Source: Pleurodeles waltl (Eukaryota; Chordata; Amphibia; Caudata; Salamandridae). Taken from it: DNA of 64,000 bases. The stretch is from the NCBI RefSeq assembly GCF_031143425.1, contig NW_027150020.1, forward strand, positions 62,001 to 126,000. Direction: 5' to 3'. Positions 36,101 to 49,492 of this stretch are shown piece after piece (the first letter of the stretch is position 1; the number at the start of each line of letters is the position of its first letter). Below the pieces are notes generated by a model, which was not told the origin of the DNA, ran no database searches, and saw only the letters and a program-made list of their open reading frames with translations. The translations under genes were made by a program, and so were the position numbers.

Positions 36101-37543
36101 TAAGACTACGTGACGGGCCACGGGGGAAACCTCACCAGCAACCTTGTGTGCCTTTGGCAATGTGATCGTTACTAGTGCGTCTTTGTGGAGATGTCCTCGT
36201 GCTTCTGCGCACCAACAACGCACGACCTGAATCGGCGGTAAACGCAGTGGTGTCGTTTTGGAAAGCTGTCCATCATCCTGGTAAAAGGCGGGAATTCCTT
36301 TGCCTACTACGAGGGTGGACGGGGCGTGGCTCAGCGGGCGGAGCTTACAGGTGATTCATAAAGGGAGAACCATCTACTCTGTGTCTGCAGGAGAGGAAGA
36401 TAGAACCCGCGCGTCACAGTCAGATACAGATTTCGCTCCAGTACATCATCAATTCACCTCCAGGAAGGATTCTAGATCTTTTTCTGCTATAGGATCTCTG
36501 AGCGCACAGCCTTGCTTTATCTTTGCCAAGCCCAATAGTTAGGGTGGCTTGTCCTTTCCAGAAGCTGAGCTTCACCTGGGGCACCTGCTACGTTTATATT
36601 TGTAAGTGCTTCCTGTTGAGTTTTAGTTTCTGTAAAATGAGCATCGTGGCCTACCCAACGGAGTATTTTCTACGAGTAAGTCAGTAAGCGTTACCTAGCA
36701 TGTTTTCATATGCCCCGTGTATATTGTACACTAAGACTACGTGACGGGCCACGGGGGAAACCTCACCAGCAACCTTGTGTGCCTTTCGCAATGTGATCGT
36801 TACTAGTGCATCTTTGTGGAGATGTCCTCGTGCTTCTGCGCACCAACAACGCACAACCTGAATCGGCGGTAAACGCAGTGGTGTCGTTTTGGAAAGCTGT
36901 CCATCATCCTGGTAAAAGGCGGGAATTCCCTTGCCTACTACGGGGCGTGGCTCAGCGGGCGGAGCTTACAGGTGATTCATAAAGGGAGAACCATCTACTC
37001 TGTGTCTGCAGGAAAGGAAGATAGGACCCGCGCGTCACAGTCAGATACAGATTACGCTCCAGTACATCATCAATTCACCTCCAGGAAGGATTCTAGATCT
37101 TTTTCTGCTATAGGATCTCTGAGCGCACAGCCTTGCTTTATCTTTGCCAAGCCCAATAGTTAGGGTGGCTTGTCCTTTCCAGAAGCTGAGCTTCAACTGG
37201 GGCACCTGCTACGTTTATATTTGTAAGTGCTTCCTGTTGAGTTTTAGTTTCTGTAAAATGAGCATCATGGCCTACCCAACGGAGTATTTTCTACGAGTAA
37301 GTCAGTAAGCGTTACCTAGCATGTTTTCATATGCCCCGTGTATATTGTACACTAAGACTACGTGACGGGCCACGGGGGAAACCTCACCAGCAACCTTGTG
37401 TGCCTTTGGCAATGTGATCGTTACTAGTGCGTCTTTGTGGAGATGTCCTCGTGCTTCTGCGCACCAACAACGCACGACCTGAATCGGCGGTAAACGCAGT
37501 GGTGTCGTTTTGGAAAGCTGTCCATCATCCTGGTAAAAGGCGG
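32516..37543 (+). repeat. 8-unit deletion derivative (5,028 bp): K A* D E A F F G
   Basis: Starts: K 32516, A* 33147, D 33778, E 34409, A 35030, F 35661, F 36292, G 36923. Units 28119-32515 recur at an offset of 5,028 bp, so this is the 10-unit module without H and J. Single-copy changes are A to G at 32858, C to T at 33078, A to T at 34220 and G to A at 36810. The second F again carries GCCTTTCGC before the short G. Confidence 0.87.
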
Positions 37544-40500
37544 GAATTCCTTTGCCTACTACGAGGGTGGACGGGGCGTGGCTCAGCGGGCGGAGCTTAC
37601 AGGTGATTCATAAAGGGAGAACCATCTACTCTGTGTCTGTAGGAAAGGAAGATAGAACCCGCGCGTCACAGTCAGATACAGATTACGCTCCAGTACATCA
37701 TCAATTCACCTCCAGGAAGGATTCTAGATCTTTTTCTGCTATAGGATCTCTGAGCGCACTGCCTTGCTTTATCTTTGCCAAGCCCAATAGTTAGGGTGGC
37801 TTGTCCTTTCCAGAAGCTGAGCTTCAACTGGGGCACCTGCTACGTTTATATTTGTAAGTGCTTCCTGTTGAGGTTTAGTTTCTGTAAAATGAGCATCATG
37901 GCCTACCCAACTGAGTATTTTCTACGAGTAAGTCAGTAAGCGTTACCTAGCATGTTTTCATATGCCCCGTGTATATTGTACACTAAGACTACGTGACGGG
38001 CCACGGGGGAAACCTCACCAGCAACCTTGTGTGCCTTTGGCAATGTGATCGTTACTAGTGCGTCTTTGTGGAGATGTCCTCGTGCTTCTGCGCACCAACA
38101 ACGCACGACCTGAATCGGCGGTAAACGCAGTGGTGTCGTTTTGGAAAGCTGTCCATCATCCTGGTAAAAGGCGGGAATTCCTTTGCCTACTACGAGGGTG
38201 GACGGGGCGTGGCTCAGCGAGCGGAGCTTACAGGTGATTCATAATGGGAGAACCATCTACTCTGTGTCTGCAGGAAAGGAAGATAGAACCCGCGCGTCAC
38301 AGTCAGATACAGATTACGCTCCAGTACATCATCAATTCACCTCCAGGAAGGATTCTAGATTGTTTTCTGCTATGGAATCTATGAGCGCACAGCCTTGCTT
38401 TATCTTTCCCACGCCCAAGAGTTAGGGTGGCTTGTCCTTTCCAGAATCTGAGCTTCACCTGGGGCACCTGCTACGTTTATATTTGTAAGTGCTTCCTGTT
38501 GAGTTTTAGTTTCTGTAAAATGAGCATCGTGGCCTACCCAACGGAGTATTTTCTACGAGTAAGTCAGTAAGCGTTACCTAGCATGTTTTCATATGCCCCG
38601 TGTATATTGTACACTAAGACTACGTGACGGGCCACGGGGGAAACCTCACCAGCAACCTTGTGTGCCTTTGGCAATGTGATCGTTACTAGTGCGTCTTTGT
38701 GGAGATGTCCTCGTGCTTCTGCGCACCAACACCGCACAACCTGAATCGGCGGTAAACGCAGTGGTGTCGTTTTGGAAAGCTGTCCATCATCCTGGTAAAA
38801 GGCGGGAATTCCCTTGCCTACTACGAGGGTGGACGGGGCGTGGCTCAGCGGGCGGAGCTTACAGGTGATTCATAAAGGAAGAACCTTCTACTCTGTGTCT
38901 GCAGGAGAGGAAGATAGAACCCGCGCGTCACAGTCAGATACAGATTACGCTCCAGTACATCATCAATTCACCTCCAGGAAGGATTCTAGATTGTTTTCTG
39001 CTATGGAATCTATGAGCGCACAGCCTTGCTTTATCTTTCCCACGCCCAAGAGTTAGGGTGGCTTGTCCTTTCCAGAAGCTGAGCTTCAACTGGGGCACCT
39101 GCTACGTTTATATTTGTAAGTGCTTCCTGTTGAGTTTTAGTTTCTGTAAAATGAGCATCATGGCCTACCCAACGGAGTATTTTCTACGAGTAAGTCAGTA
39201 AGCGTTACCTAGCATGTTTTCATATGCCCCGTGTATATTGTACACTAAGACTACGTGACGGGCCACGGGGGAAACCTCACCAGCAACCTTGTGTGCCTTT
39301 GGCAATGTGATCGTTACTAGTGCGTCTTTGTGGAGATGTCCTCGTGCTTCTGCGCACCAACAACGCACGACCTGAATCGGCGGTAAACGCAGTGGTGTCG
39401 TTTTGGAAAGCTGTCCATCATCCTGGTAAAAGGCGGGAATTCCTTTGCCTACTACGAGGGTGGACGGGGCGTGGCTCAGCGGGCGGAGCTTACAGGTGAT
39501 TCATAAAGGGAGAACCATCTACTCTGTGTCTGCAGGAAAGGAAGATAGAACCCGCGCGTCACAGTCAGATACAGATTACGCTCCAGTACATCATCAATTC
39601 ACCTCCAGGAAGGATTCTAGATCTTTTTCTGCTATAGGATCTCTGAGCGCACAGCCTTGCTTTATCTTTGCCAAGCCCAATAGTTAGGGTGGCTTGTCCT
39701 TTCCAGAAGCTGAGCTTCACCTGGGGCACCTGCTACGTTTATATTTGTAAGTGCTTCCTGTTGAGTTTTAGTTTCTGTAAAATGAGCATCGTGGCCTACC
39801 CAACGGAGTATTTTCTACGAGTAAGTCAGTAAGCGTTACCTAGCATGTTTTCATATGCCCCGTGTATATTGTACACTAAGACTACGTGACGGGCCACGGG
39901 GGAAACCTCACCAGCAACCTTGTGTGCCTTTGGCAATGTGATCGTTACTAGTGCGTCTTTGTGGAGATGTCCTCGTGCTTCTGCGCACCAACAACGCACA
40001 ACCTGAATCGGCGGTAAACGCAGTGGTGTCGTTTTGGAAAGCTGTCCATCATCCTGGTAAAAGGCGGGAATTCCCTTGCCTACTACGGGGCGTGGCTCAG
40101 CGGGCGGAGCTTACAGGTGATTCATAAAGGAAGAACCTTCTACTCTGTGTCTGCAGGAGAGGAAGATAGAACCCGCGCGTCACAGTCAGATACAGATTAC
40201 GCTCCAGTACATCATCAATTCACCTCCAGGAAGGATTCTAGATTGTTTTCTGCTATGGAATCTATGAGCGCACAGCCTTGCTTTATCTTTCCCACGCCCA
40301 AGAGTTAGGGTGGCTTGTCCTTTCCAGAAGCTGAGCTTCAACTGGGGCACCTGCTACGTTTATATTTGTAAGTGCTTCCTGTTGAGTTTTAGTTTCTGTA
40401 AAATGAGCATCATGGCCTACCCAACGGAGTATTTTCTACGAGTAAGTCAGTAAGCGTTACCTAGCATGTTTTCATATGCCCCGTGTATATTGTACACTAA

Positions 40501-43202
40501 GACTACGTGACGGGCCACGGGGGAAACCTCACCAGCAACCTTGTGTGCCTTTGGCAATGTGATCGTTACTAGTGCGTCTTTGTGGAGATGTCCTCGTGCT
40601 TCTGCGCACCAACAACGCACGACCTGAATCGGCGGTAAACGCAGTGGTGTCGTTTTGGAAAGCTGTCCATCATCCTGGTAAAAGGCGGGAATTCCTTTGC
40701 CTACTACGAGGGTGGACGGGGCGTGGCTCAGCGGGCGGAGCTTACAGGTGATTCATAAAGGGAGAACCATCTACTCTGTGTCTGCAGGAAAGGAAGATAG
40801 AACCCGCGCGTCACAGTCAGATACAGATTACGCTCCAGTACATCATCAATTCACCTCCAGGAAGGATTCTAGATCTTTTTCTGCTATAGGATCTCTGAGC
40901 GCACAGCCTTGCTTTATCTTTGCCAAGCCCAATAGTTAGGGTGGCTTGTCCTTTCCAGAAGCTGAGCTTCAACTGGGGCACCTGCTACGTTTATATTTGT
41001 AAGTGCTTCCTGTTGAGTTTTAGTTTCTGTAAAATGAGCATCATGGCCTACCCAACGGAGTATTTTCTACGAGTAAGTCAGTAAGCGTTACCTAGCATGT
41101 TTTCATATGCCCCGTGTATATTGTACACTAAGACTACGTGACGGGCCACGGGGGAAACCTCACCAGCAACCTTGTGTGCCTTTGGCAATGTGATCGTTAC
41201 TAGTGCGTCTTTGTGGAGATGTCCTCGTGCTTCTGCGCACCAACAACGCACGACCTGAATCGGCGGTAAACGCAGTGGTGTCGTTTTGGAAAGCTGTCCA
41301 TCATCCTGGTAAAAGGCGGGAATTCCTTTGCCTACTACGAGGGTGGACGGGGCGTGGCTCAGCGGGCGGAGCTTACAGGTGATTCATAAAGGGAGAACCA
41401 TCTACTCTGTGTCTGCAGGAGAGGAAGATAGAACCCGCGCGTCACAGTCAGATACAGATTTCGCTCCAGTACATCATCAATTCACCTCCAGGAAGGATTC
41501 TAGATCTTTTTCTGCTATAGGATCTCTGAGCGCACAGCCTTGCTTTATCTTTGCCAAGCCCAATAGTTAGGGTGGCTTGTCCTTTCCAGAAGCTGAGCTT
41601 CACCTGGGGCACCTGCTACGTTTATATTTGTAAGTGCTTCCTGTTGAGTTTTAGTTTCTGTAAAATGAGCATCGTGGCCTACCCAACGGAGTATTTTCTA
41701 CGAGTAAGTCAGTAAGCGTTACCTAGCATGTTTTCATATGCCCCGTGTATATTGTACACTAAGACTACGTGACGGGCCACGGGGGAAACCTCACCAGCAA
41801 CCTTGTGTGCCTTTGGCAATGTGATCGTTACTAGTGCGTCTTTGTGGAGATGTCCTCGTGCTTCTGCGCACCAACAACGCACAACCTGAATCGGCGGTAA
41901 ACGCAGTGGTGTCGTTTTGGAAAGCTGTCCATCATCCTGGTAAAAGGCGGGAATTCCCTTGCCTACTACGGGGCGTGGCTCAGCGGGCGGAGCTTACAGG
42001 TGATTCATAAAGGGAGAACCATCTACTCTGTGTCTGCAGGAAAGGAAGATAGGACCCGCGCGTCACAGTCAGATACAGATTACGCTCCAGTACATCATCA
42101 ATTCACCTCCAGGAAGGATTCTAGATCTTTTTCTGCTATAGGATCTCTGAGCGCACAGCCTTGCTTTATCTTTGCCAAGCCCAATAGTTAGGGTGGCTTG
42201 TCCTTTCCAGAAGCTGAGCTTCAACTGGGGCACCTGCTACGTTTATATTTGTAAGTGCTTCCTGTTGAGTTTTAGTTTCTGTAAAATGAGCATCATGGCC
42301 TACCCAACGGAGTATTTTCTACGAGTAAGTCAGTAAGCGTTACCTAGCATGTTTTCATATGCCCCGTGTATATTGTACACTAAGACTACGTGACGGGCCA
42401 CGGGGGAAACCTCACCAGCAACCTTGTGTGCCTTTGGCAATGTGATCGTTACTAGTGCGTCTTTGTGGAGATGTCCTCGTGCTTCTGCGCACCAACAACG
42501 CACGACCTGAATCGGCGGTAAACGCAGTGGTGTCGTTTTGGAAAGCTGTCCATCATCCTGGTAAAAGGCGGGAATTCCTTTGCCTACTACGAGGGTGGAC
42601 GGGGCGTGGCTCAGCGGGCGGAGCTTACAGGTGATTCATAAAGGGAGAACCATCTACTCTGTGTCTGCAGGAGAGGAAGATAGAACCCGCGCGTCACAGT
42701 CAGATACAGATTTCGCTCCAGTACATCATCAATTCACCTCCAGGAAGGATTCTAGATCTTTTTCTGCTATAGGATCTCTGAGCGCACAGCCTTGCTTTAT
42801 CTTTGCCAAGCCCAATAGTTAGGGTGGCTTGTCCTTTCCAGAAGCTGAGCTTCACCTGGGGCACCTGCTACGTTTATATTTGTAAGTGCTTCCTGTTGAG
42901 TTTTAGTTTCTGTACAATGAGCATCGTGGCCTACCCAACGGAGTATTTTCTACGAGTAAGTCAGTAAGCGTTACCTAGCATGTTTTCATATGCCCCGTGT
43001 ATATTGTACACTAAGACTACGTGACGGGCCACGGGGGAAACCTCACCAGCAACCTTGTGTGCCTTTGGCAATGTGATCGTTACTAGTGCGTCTTTGTGGA
43101 GATGTCCTCGTGCTTCTGCGCACCAACAACGCACGACCTGAATCGGCGGTAAACGCAGTGGTGTCGTTTTGGAAAGCTGTCCATCATCCTGGTAAAAGGC
43201 GG
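37544..43202 (+). repeat. Transitional block: H J K A/D E A F G F
   Basis: Starts: H 37544, J 38175, K 38806, A/D chimera 39437, E 40068, A 40689, F 41320, G 41951, F 42572. It begins like the 10-unit module and ends with the G-F alternation typical of the right part of the array. This is the last place where classes E (40068) and A (40689) appear. The J at 38175 is the first to carry the broken dyad (CAGAATCTGAG), which all J units to its right share. Confidence 0.8.
39437..40067 (+). repeat. Chimeric A/D monomer replacing an A*-D pair
   Basis: The front is class A (GCAGGAAAGG). The rear is class D, with CTTCACC, ATCGTGG, GCACAACC and a short-class junction leading into E. Elsewhere the order is K A* D E; here it is K, hybrid, E. 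A single in-register exchange between an A* and the following D would remove one 631-bp unit and give this structure. The A* diagnostic CAGAGTC is absent, so the exchange point would lie before about 39560. Confidence 0.75.
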
Positions 43203-45726
43203 GAATTCCTTTGCCTACTACGAGGGTGGACGGGGCGTGGCTCAGCGGGCGGAGCTTACAGGTGATTCATAAAGGGAGAACCATCTACTCTGTGTCTGTA
43301 GGAAAGGAAGATAGAACCCGCGCGTCACAGTCAGATACAGATTACGCTCCAGTACATCATCAATTCACCTCCAGGAAGGATTCTAGATCTTTTTCTGCTA
43401 TAGGATCTCTGAGCGCACTGCCTTGCTTTATCTTTGCCAAGCCCAATAGTTAGGGTGGCTTGTCCTTTCCAGAAGCTGAGCTTCAACTGGGGCACCTGCT
43501 ACGTTTATATTTGTAAGTGCTTCCTGTTGAGGTTTAGTTTCTGTAAAATGAGCATCATGGCCTACCCAACGGAGTATTTTCTACGAGTAAGTCAGTAAGC
43601 GTTACCTAGCATGTTTTCATATGCCCCGTGTATATTGTACACTAAGACTACGTGACGGGCCACGGGGGAAACCTCACCAGCAACCTTGTGTGCCTTTGGC
43701 AATGTGATCGTTACTAGTGCGTCTTTGTGGAGATGTCCTCGTGCTTCTGCGCACCAACACCGCACGACCTGAATCGGCGGTAAACGCAGTGGTGTCGTTT
43801 TGGAAAGCTGTCCATCATCCTGGTAAAAGGCGGGAATTCCTTTGCCTACTACGAGGGTGGACGGGGCGTGGCTCAGCGGGCGGAGCTTACAGGTGATTCA
43901 TAAAGGGAGAACCATCTACTCTGTGTCTGCAGGAGAGGAAGATAGAACCCGCGCGTCACAGTCAGATACAGATTACGCTCCAGTACATCATCAATTCACC
44001 TCCAGGAAGGATTCTAGATCTTTTTCTGCTATAGGATCTCTGAGCGCACAGCCTTGCTTTATCTTTGCCAAGCCCAATAGTTAGGGTGGCTTGTCCTTTC
44101 CAGAAGCTGAGCTTCACCTGGGGCACCTGCTACGTTTATATTTGTAAGTGCTTCCTGTTGAGTTTTAGTTTCTGTAAAATGAGCATCGTGGCCTACCCAA
44201 CGGAGTATTTTCTACGAGTAAGTCAGTAAGCGTTACCTAGCATGTTTTCATATGCCCCGTGTATATTGTACACTAAGACTACGTGACGGGCCACGGGGGA
44301 AACCTCACCAGCAACCTTGTGTGCCTTTGGCAATGTGATCGTTACTAGTGCGTCTTTGTGGAGATGTCCTCGTGCTTCTGCGCACCAACAACGCACGACC
44401 TGAATCGGCGGTAAACGCAGTGGTGTCGTTTTGGAAAGCTGTCCATCATCCTGGTAAAAGGCGGGAATTCCTTTGCCTACTACGAGGGTGGACGGGGCGT
44501 GGCTCAGCGGGCGGAGCTTACAGGTGATTCATAAAGGGAGAACCATCTACTCTGTGTCTGTAGGAAAGGAAGATAGAACCCGCGCGTCACAGTCAGATAC
44601 AGATTACGCTCCAGTACATCATCAATTCACCTCCAGGAAGGATTCTAGATCTTTTTCTGCTATAGGATCTCTGAGCGCACTGCCTTGCTTTATCTTTGCC
44701 AAGCCCAATAGTTAGGGTGGCTTGTCCTTTCCAGAAGCTGAGCTTCAACTGGGGCACCTGCTACGTTTATATTTGTAAGTGCTTCCTGTTGAGGTTTAGT
44801 TTCTGTAAAATGAGCATCATGGCCTACCCAACTGAGTATTTTCTACGAGTAAGTCAGTAAGCGTTACCTAGCATGTTTTCATATGCCCCGTGTATATTGT
44901 ACACTAAGACTACGTGATGGGCCACGGGGGAAACCTCACCAGCAACCTTGTGTGCCTTTGGCAATGTGATCGTTACTAGTGCGTCTTTGTGGAGATGTCC
45001 TCGTGCTTCTGCGCACCAACAACGCACGACCTGAATCGGCGGTAAACGCAGTGGTGTCGTTTTGGAAAGCTGTCCATCATCCTGGTAAAAGGCGGGAATT
45101 CCTTTGCCTACTACGAGGGTGGACGGGGCGTGGCTCAGCGAGCGGAGCTTACAGGTGATTCATAATGGGAGAACCATCTACTCTGTGTCTGCAGGAAAGG
45201 AAGATAGAACCCGCGCGTCACAGTCAGATACAGATTACGCTCCAGTACATCATCAATTCACCTCCAGGAAGGATTCTAGATTGTTTTCTGCTATGGAATC
45301 TATGAGCGCACAGCCTTGCTTTATCTTTCCCACGCCCAAGAGTTAGGGTGGCTTGTCCTTTCCAGAATCTGAGCTTCACCTGGGGCACCTGCTACGTTTA
45401 TATTTGTAAGTGCTTCCTGTTGAGTTTTAGTTTCTGTAAAATGAGCATCGTGGCCTACCCAACGGAGTATTTTCTACGAGTAAGTCAGTAAGCGTTACCT
45501 AGCATGTTTTCATATGCCCCGTGTATATTGTACACTAAGACTACGTGACGGGCCACGGGGGAAACCTCACCAGCAACCTTGTGTGCCTTTGGCAATGTGA
45601 TCGTTACTAGTGCGTCTTTGTGGAGATGTCCTCGTGCTTCTGCGCACCAACACCGCACAACCTGAATCGGCGGTAAACGCAGTGGTGTCGTTTTGGAAAG
45701 CTGTCCATCATCCTGGTAAAAGGCGG

Positions 45727-46357
45727 GAATTCCCTTGCCTACTACGAGGGTGGACGGGGCGTGGCTCAGCGGGCGGAGCTTACAGGTGATTCATAAAGGA
45801 AGAACCTTCTACTCTGTGTCTGCAGGAGAGGAAGATAGAACCCGCGCGTCACAGTCAGATACAGATTACGCTCCAGTACATCATCAATTCACCTCCAGGA
45901 AGGATTCTAGATTGTTTTCTGCTATGGAATCTATGAGCGCACAGCCTTGCTTTATCTTTGCCAAGCCCAATAGTTAGGGTGGCTTGTCCTTTCCAGAAGC
46001 TGAGCTTCACCTGGGGCACCTGCTACGTTTATATTTGTAAGTGCTTCCTGTTGAGTTTTAGTTTCTGTAAAATGAGCATCGTGGCCTACCCAACGGAGTA
46101 TTTTCTACGAGTAAGTCAGTAAGCGTTACCTAGCATGTTTTCATATGCCCCGTGTATATTGTACACTAAGACTACGTGACGGGCCACGGGGGAAACCTCA
46201 CCAGCAACCTTGTGTGCCTTTGGCAATGTGATCGTTACTAGTGCGTCTTTGTGGAGATGTCCTCGTGCTTCTGCGCACCAACAACGCACGACCTGAATCG
46301 GCGGTAAACGCAGTGGTGTCGTTTTGGAAAGCTGTCCATCATCCTGGTAAAAGGCGG
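45727..46357 (+). repeat. Chimeric K/D monomer
   Basis: The front is class K (GAATTCCCTT, AAAGGAAGAACC, GATTGTTTTC, GCTATGGAATC). From CTTTGCCAAGCCCAATAG onward it follows class D (CTTCACC, ATCGTGG, GCACGACC). In the two full modules to the right, K and D are separate neighbours (52017/52648 and 59569/60200). The join lies near 45959. It is length-neutral for the unit but deletes one unit from the array. Confidence 0.82.
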
Positions 46358-46988
46358 GAATTCCTTTGCCTACTACGAGGGTGGACGGGGCGTGGCTCAG
46401 CGGGCGGAGCTTACAGGTGATTCATAAAGGGAGAACCATCTACTCTGTGTCTGTAGGAAAGGAAGATAGAACCCGCGCGTCACAGTCAGATACAGATTAC
46501 GCTCCAGTACATCATCAATTCACCTCCAGGAAGGATTCTAGATCTTTTTCTGCTATAGGATCTCTGAGCGCACTGCCTTGCTTTATCTTTGCCAAGCCCA
46601 ATAGTTAGGGTGGCTTGTCCTTTCCAGAAGCTGAGCTTCAACTGGGGCACCTGCTACGTTTATATTTGTAAGTGCTTCCTGTTGAGGTTTAGTTTCTGTA
46701 AAATGAGCATCATGGCCTACCCAACTGAGTATTTTCTACGAGTAAGTCAGTAAGCGTTACCTAGCATGTTTTCATATGCCCCGTGTATATTGTACACTAA
46801 GACTACGTGATGGGCCACGGGGGAAACCTCACCAGCAACCTTGTGTGCCTTTGGCAATGTGATCGTTACTAGTGCGTCTTTGTGGAGATGTCCTCGTGCT
46901 TCTGCGCACCAACAACGCACAACCTGAATCGGCGGTAAACGCAGTGGTGTCGTTTTGGAAAGCTGTCCATCATCCTGGTAAAAGGCGG
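46358..46988 (+). repeat. Chimeric H/F monomer
   Basis: The unit follows class H through TGTCTGTAGG, GCACTGCC, AACTGAG and GTGATGGG (46811). It then takes the class F tail GCACAACC (about 46919) and CCCTTGCC, leading into a short G. In the full module, H and F are separate (53279/53910 and 60831/61462). The exchange therefore lies between about 46811 and 46919 and again removes exactly one unit. Confidence 0.82.
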
Positions 46989-49492
46989 GAATTCCCTTGC
47001 CTACTACGGGGCGTGGCTCAGCGGGCGGAGCTTACAGGTGATTCATAAAGGGAGAACCATCTACTCTGTGTCTGCAGGAAAGGAAGATAGGACCCGCGCG
47101 TCACAGTCAGATACAGATTACGCTCCAGTACATCATCAATTCACCTCCAGGAAGGATTCTAGATCTTTTTCTGCTATAGGATCTCTGAGCGCACAGCCTT
47201 GCTTTATCTTTGCCAAGCCCAATAGTTAGGGTGGCTTGTCCTTTCCAGAAGCTGAGCTTCAACTGGGGCACCTGCTACGTTTATATTTGTAAGTGCTTCC
47301 TGTTGAGTTTTAGTTTCTGTAAAATGAGCATCATGGCCTACCCAACGGAGTATTTTCTACGAGTAAGTCAGTAAGCGTTACCTAGCATGTTTTCATATGC
47401 CCCGTGTATATTGTACACTAAGACTACGTGACGGGCCACGGGGGAAACCTCACCAGCAACCTTGTGTGCCTTTGGCAATGTGATCGTTACTAGTGCGTCT
47501 TTGTGGAGATGTCCTCGTGCTTCTGCGCACCAACAACGCACGACCTGAATCGGCGGTAAACGCAGTGGTGTCGTTTTGGAAAGCTGTCCATCATCCTGGT
47601 AAAAGGCGGGAATTCCTTTGCCTACTACGAGGGTGGACGGGGCGTGGCTCAGCGGGCGGAGCTTACAGGTGATTCATAAAGGGAGAACCATCTACTCTGT
47701 GTCTGCAGGAGAGGAAGATAGAACCCGCGCGTCACAGTCAGATACAGATTTCGCTCCAGTACATCATCAATTCACCTCCAGGAAGGATTCTAGATCTTTT
47801 TCTGCTATAGGATCTCTGAGCGCACAGCCTTGCTTTATCTTTGCCAAGCCCAATAGTTAGGGTGGCTTGTCCTTTCCAGAAGCTGAGCTTCACCTGGGGC
47901 ACCTGCTACGTTTATATTTGTAAGTGCTTCCTGTTGAGTTTTAGTTTCTGTAAAATGAGCATCGTGGCCTACCCAACGGAGTATTTTCTACGAGTAAGTC
48001 AGTAAGCGTTACCTAGCATGTTTTCATATGCCCCGTGTATATTGTACACTAAGACTACGTGACGGGCCACGGGGGAAACCTCACCAGCAACCTTGTGTGC
48101 CTTTGGCAATGTGATCGTTACTAGTGCGTCTTTGTGGAGATGTCCTCGTGCTTCTGCGCACCAACAACGCACAACCTGAATCGGCGGTAAACGCAGTGGT
48201 GTCGTTTTGGAAAGCTGTCCATCATCCTGGTAAAAGGCGGGAATTCCCTTGCCTACTACGGGGCGTGGCTCAGCGGGCGGAGCTTACAGGTGATTCATAA
48301 AGGGAGAACCATCTACTCTGTGTCTGCAGGAAAGGAAGATAGGACCCGCGCGTCACAGTCAGATACAGATTACGCTCCAGTACATCATCAATTCACCTCC
48401 AGGAAGGATTCTAGATCTTTTTCTGCTATAGGATCTCTGAGCGCACAGCCTTGCTTTATCTTTGCCAAGCCCAATAGTTAGGGTGGCTTGTCCTTTCCAG
48501 AAGCTGAGCTTCAACTGGGGCACCTGCTACGTTTATATTTGTAAGTGCTTCCTGTTGAGTTTTAGTTTCTGTAAAATGAGCATCATGGCCTACCCAACGG
48601 AGTATTTTCTACGAGTAAGTCAGTAAGCGTTACCTAGCATGTTTTCATATGCCCCGTGTATATTGTACACTAAGACTACGTGACGGGCCACGGGGGAAAC
48701 CTCACCAGCAACCTTGTGTGCCTTTGGCAATGTGATCGTTACTAGTGCGTCTTTGTGGAGATGTCCTCGTGCTTCTGCGCACCAACAACGCACGACCTGA
48801 ATCGGCGGTAAACGCAGTGGTGTCGTTTTGGAAAGCTGTCCATCATCCTGGTAAAAGGCGGGAATTCCTTTGCCTACTACGAGGGTGGACGGGGCGTGGC
48901 TCAGCGGGCGGAGCTTACAGGTGATTCATAAAGGGAGAACCATCTACTCTGTGTCTGCAGGAGAGGAAGATAGAACCCGCGCGTCACAGTCAGATACAGA
49001 TTTCGCTCCAGTACATCATCAATTCACCTCCAGGAAGGATTCTAGATCTTTTTCTGCTATAGGATCTCTGAGCGCACAGCCTTGCTTTATCTTTGCCAAG
49101 CCCAATAGTTAGGGTGGCTTGTCCTTTCCAGAAGCTGAGCTTCACCTGGGGCACCTGCTACGTTTATATTTGTAAGTGCTTCCTGTTGAGTTTTAGTTTC
49201 TGTACAATGAGCATCGTGGCCTACCCAACGGAGTATTTTCTACGAGTAAGTCAGTAAGCGTTACCTAGCATGTTTTCATATGCCCCGTGTATATTGTACA
49301 CTAAGACTACGTGACGGGCCACGGGGGAAACCTCACCAGCAACCTTGTGTGCCTTTGGCAATGTGATCGTTACTAGTGCGTCTTTGTGGAGATGTCCTCG
49401 TGCTTCTGCGCACCAACAACGCACGACCTGAATCGGCGGTAAACGCAGTGGTGTCGTTTTGGAAAGCTGTCCATCATCCTGGTAAAAGGCGG

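Larger units (their letters stand above)
43203..49492 (+). repeat. 10-unit derivative (6,290 bp): H D H J K/D H/F G F G F
   Basis: Starts: H 43203, D 43834, H 44465, J 45096, K/D hybrid 45727, H/F hybrid 46358, G 46989, F 47610, G 48241, F 48862. Aligned to the 12-unit module that follows, it is two units shorter, and both missing units are accounted for by hybrids. The length difference, 7,552 - 6,290 = 1,262 bp, is exactly two long units. G-F pairs repeat at 1,252 bp (46989 to 48241). Confidence 0.87.
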
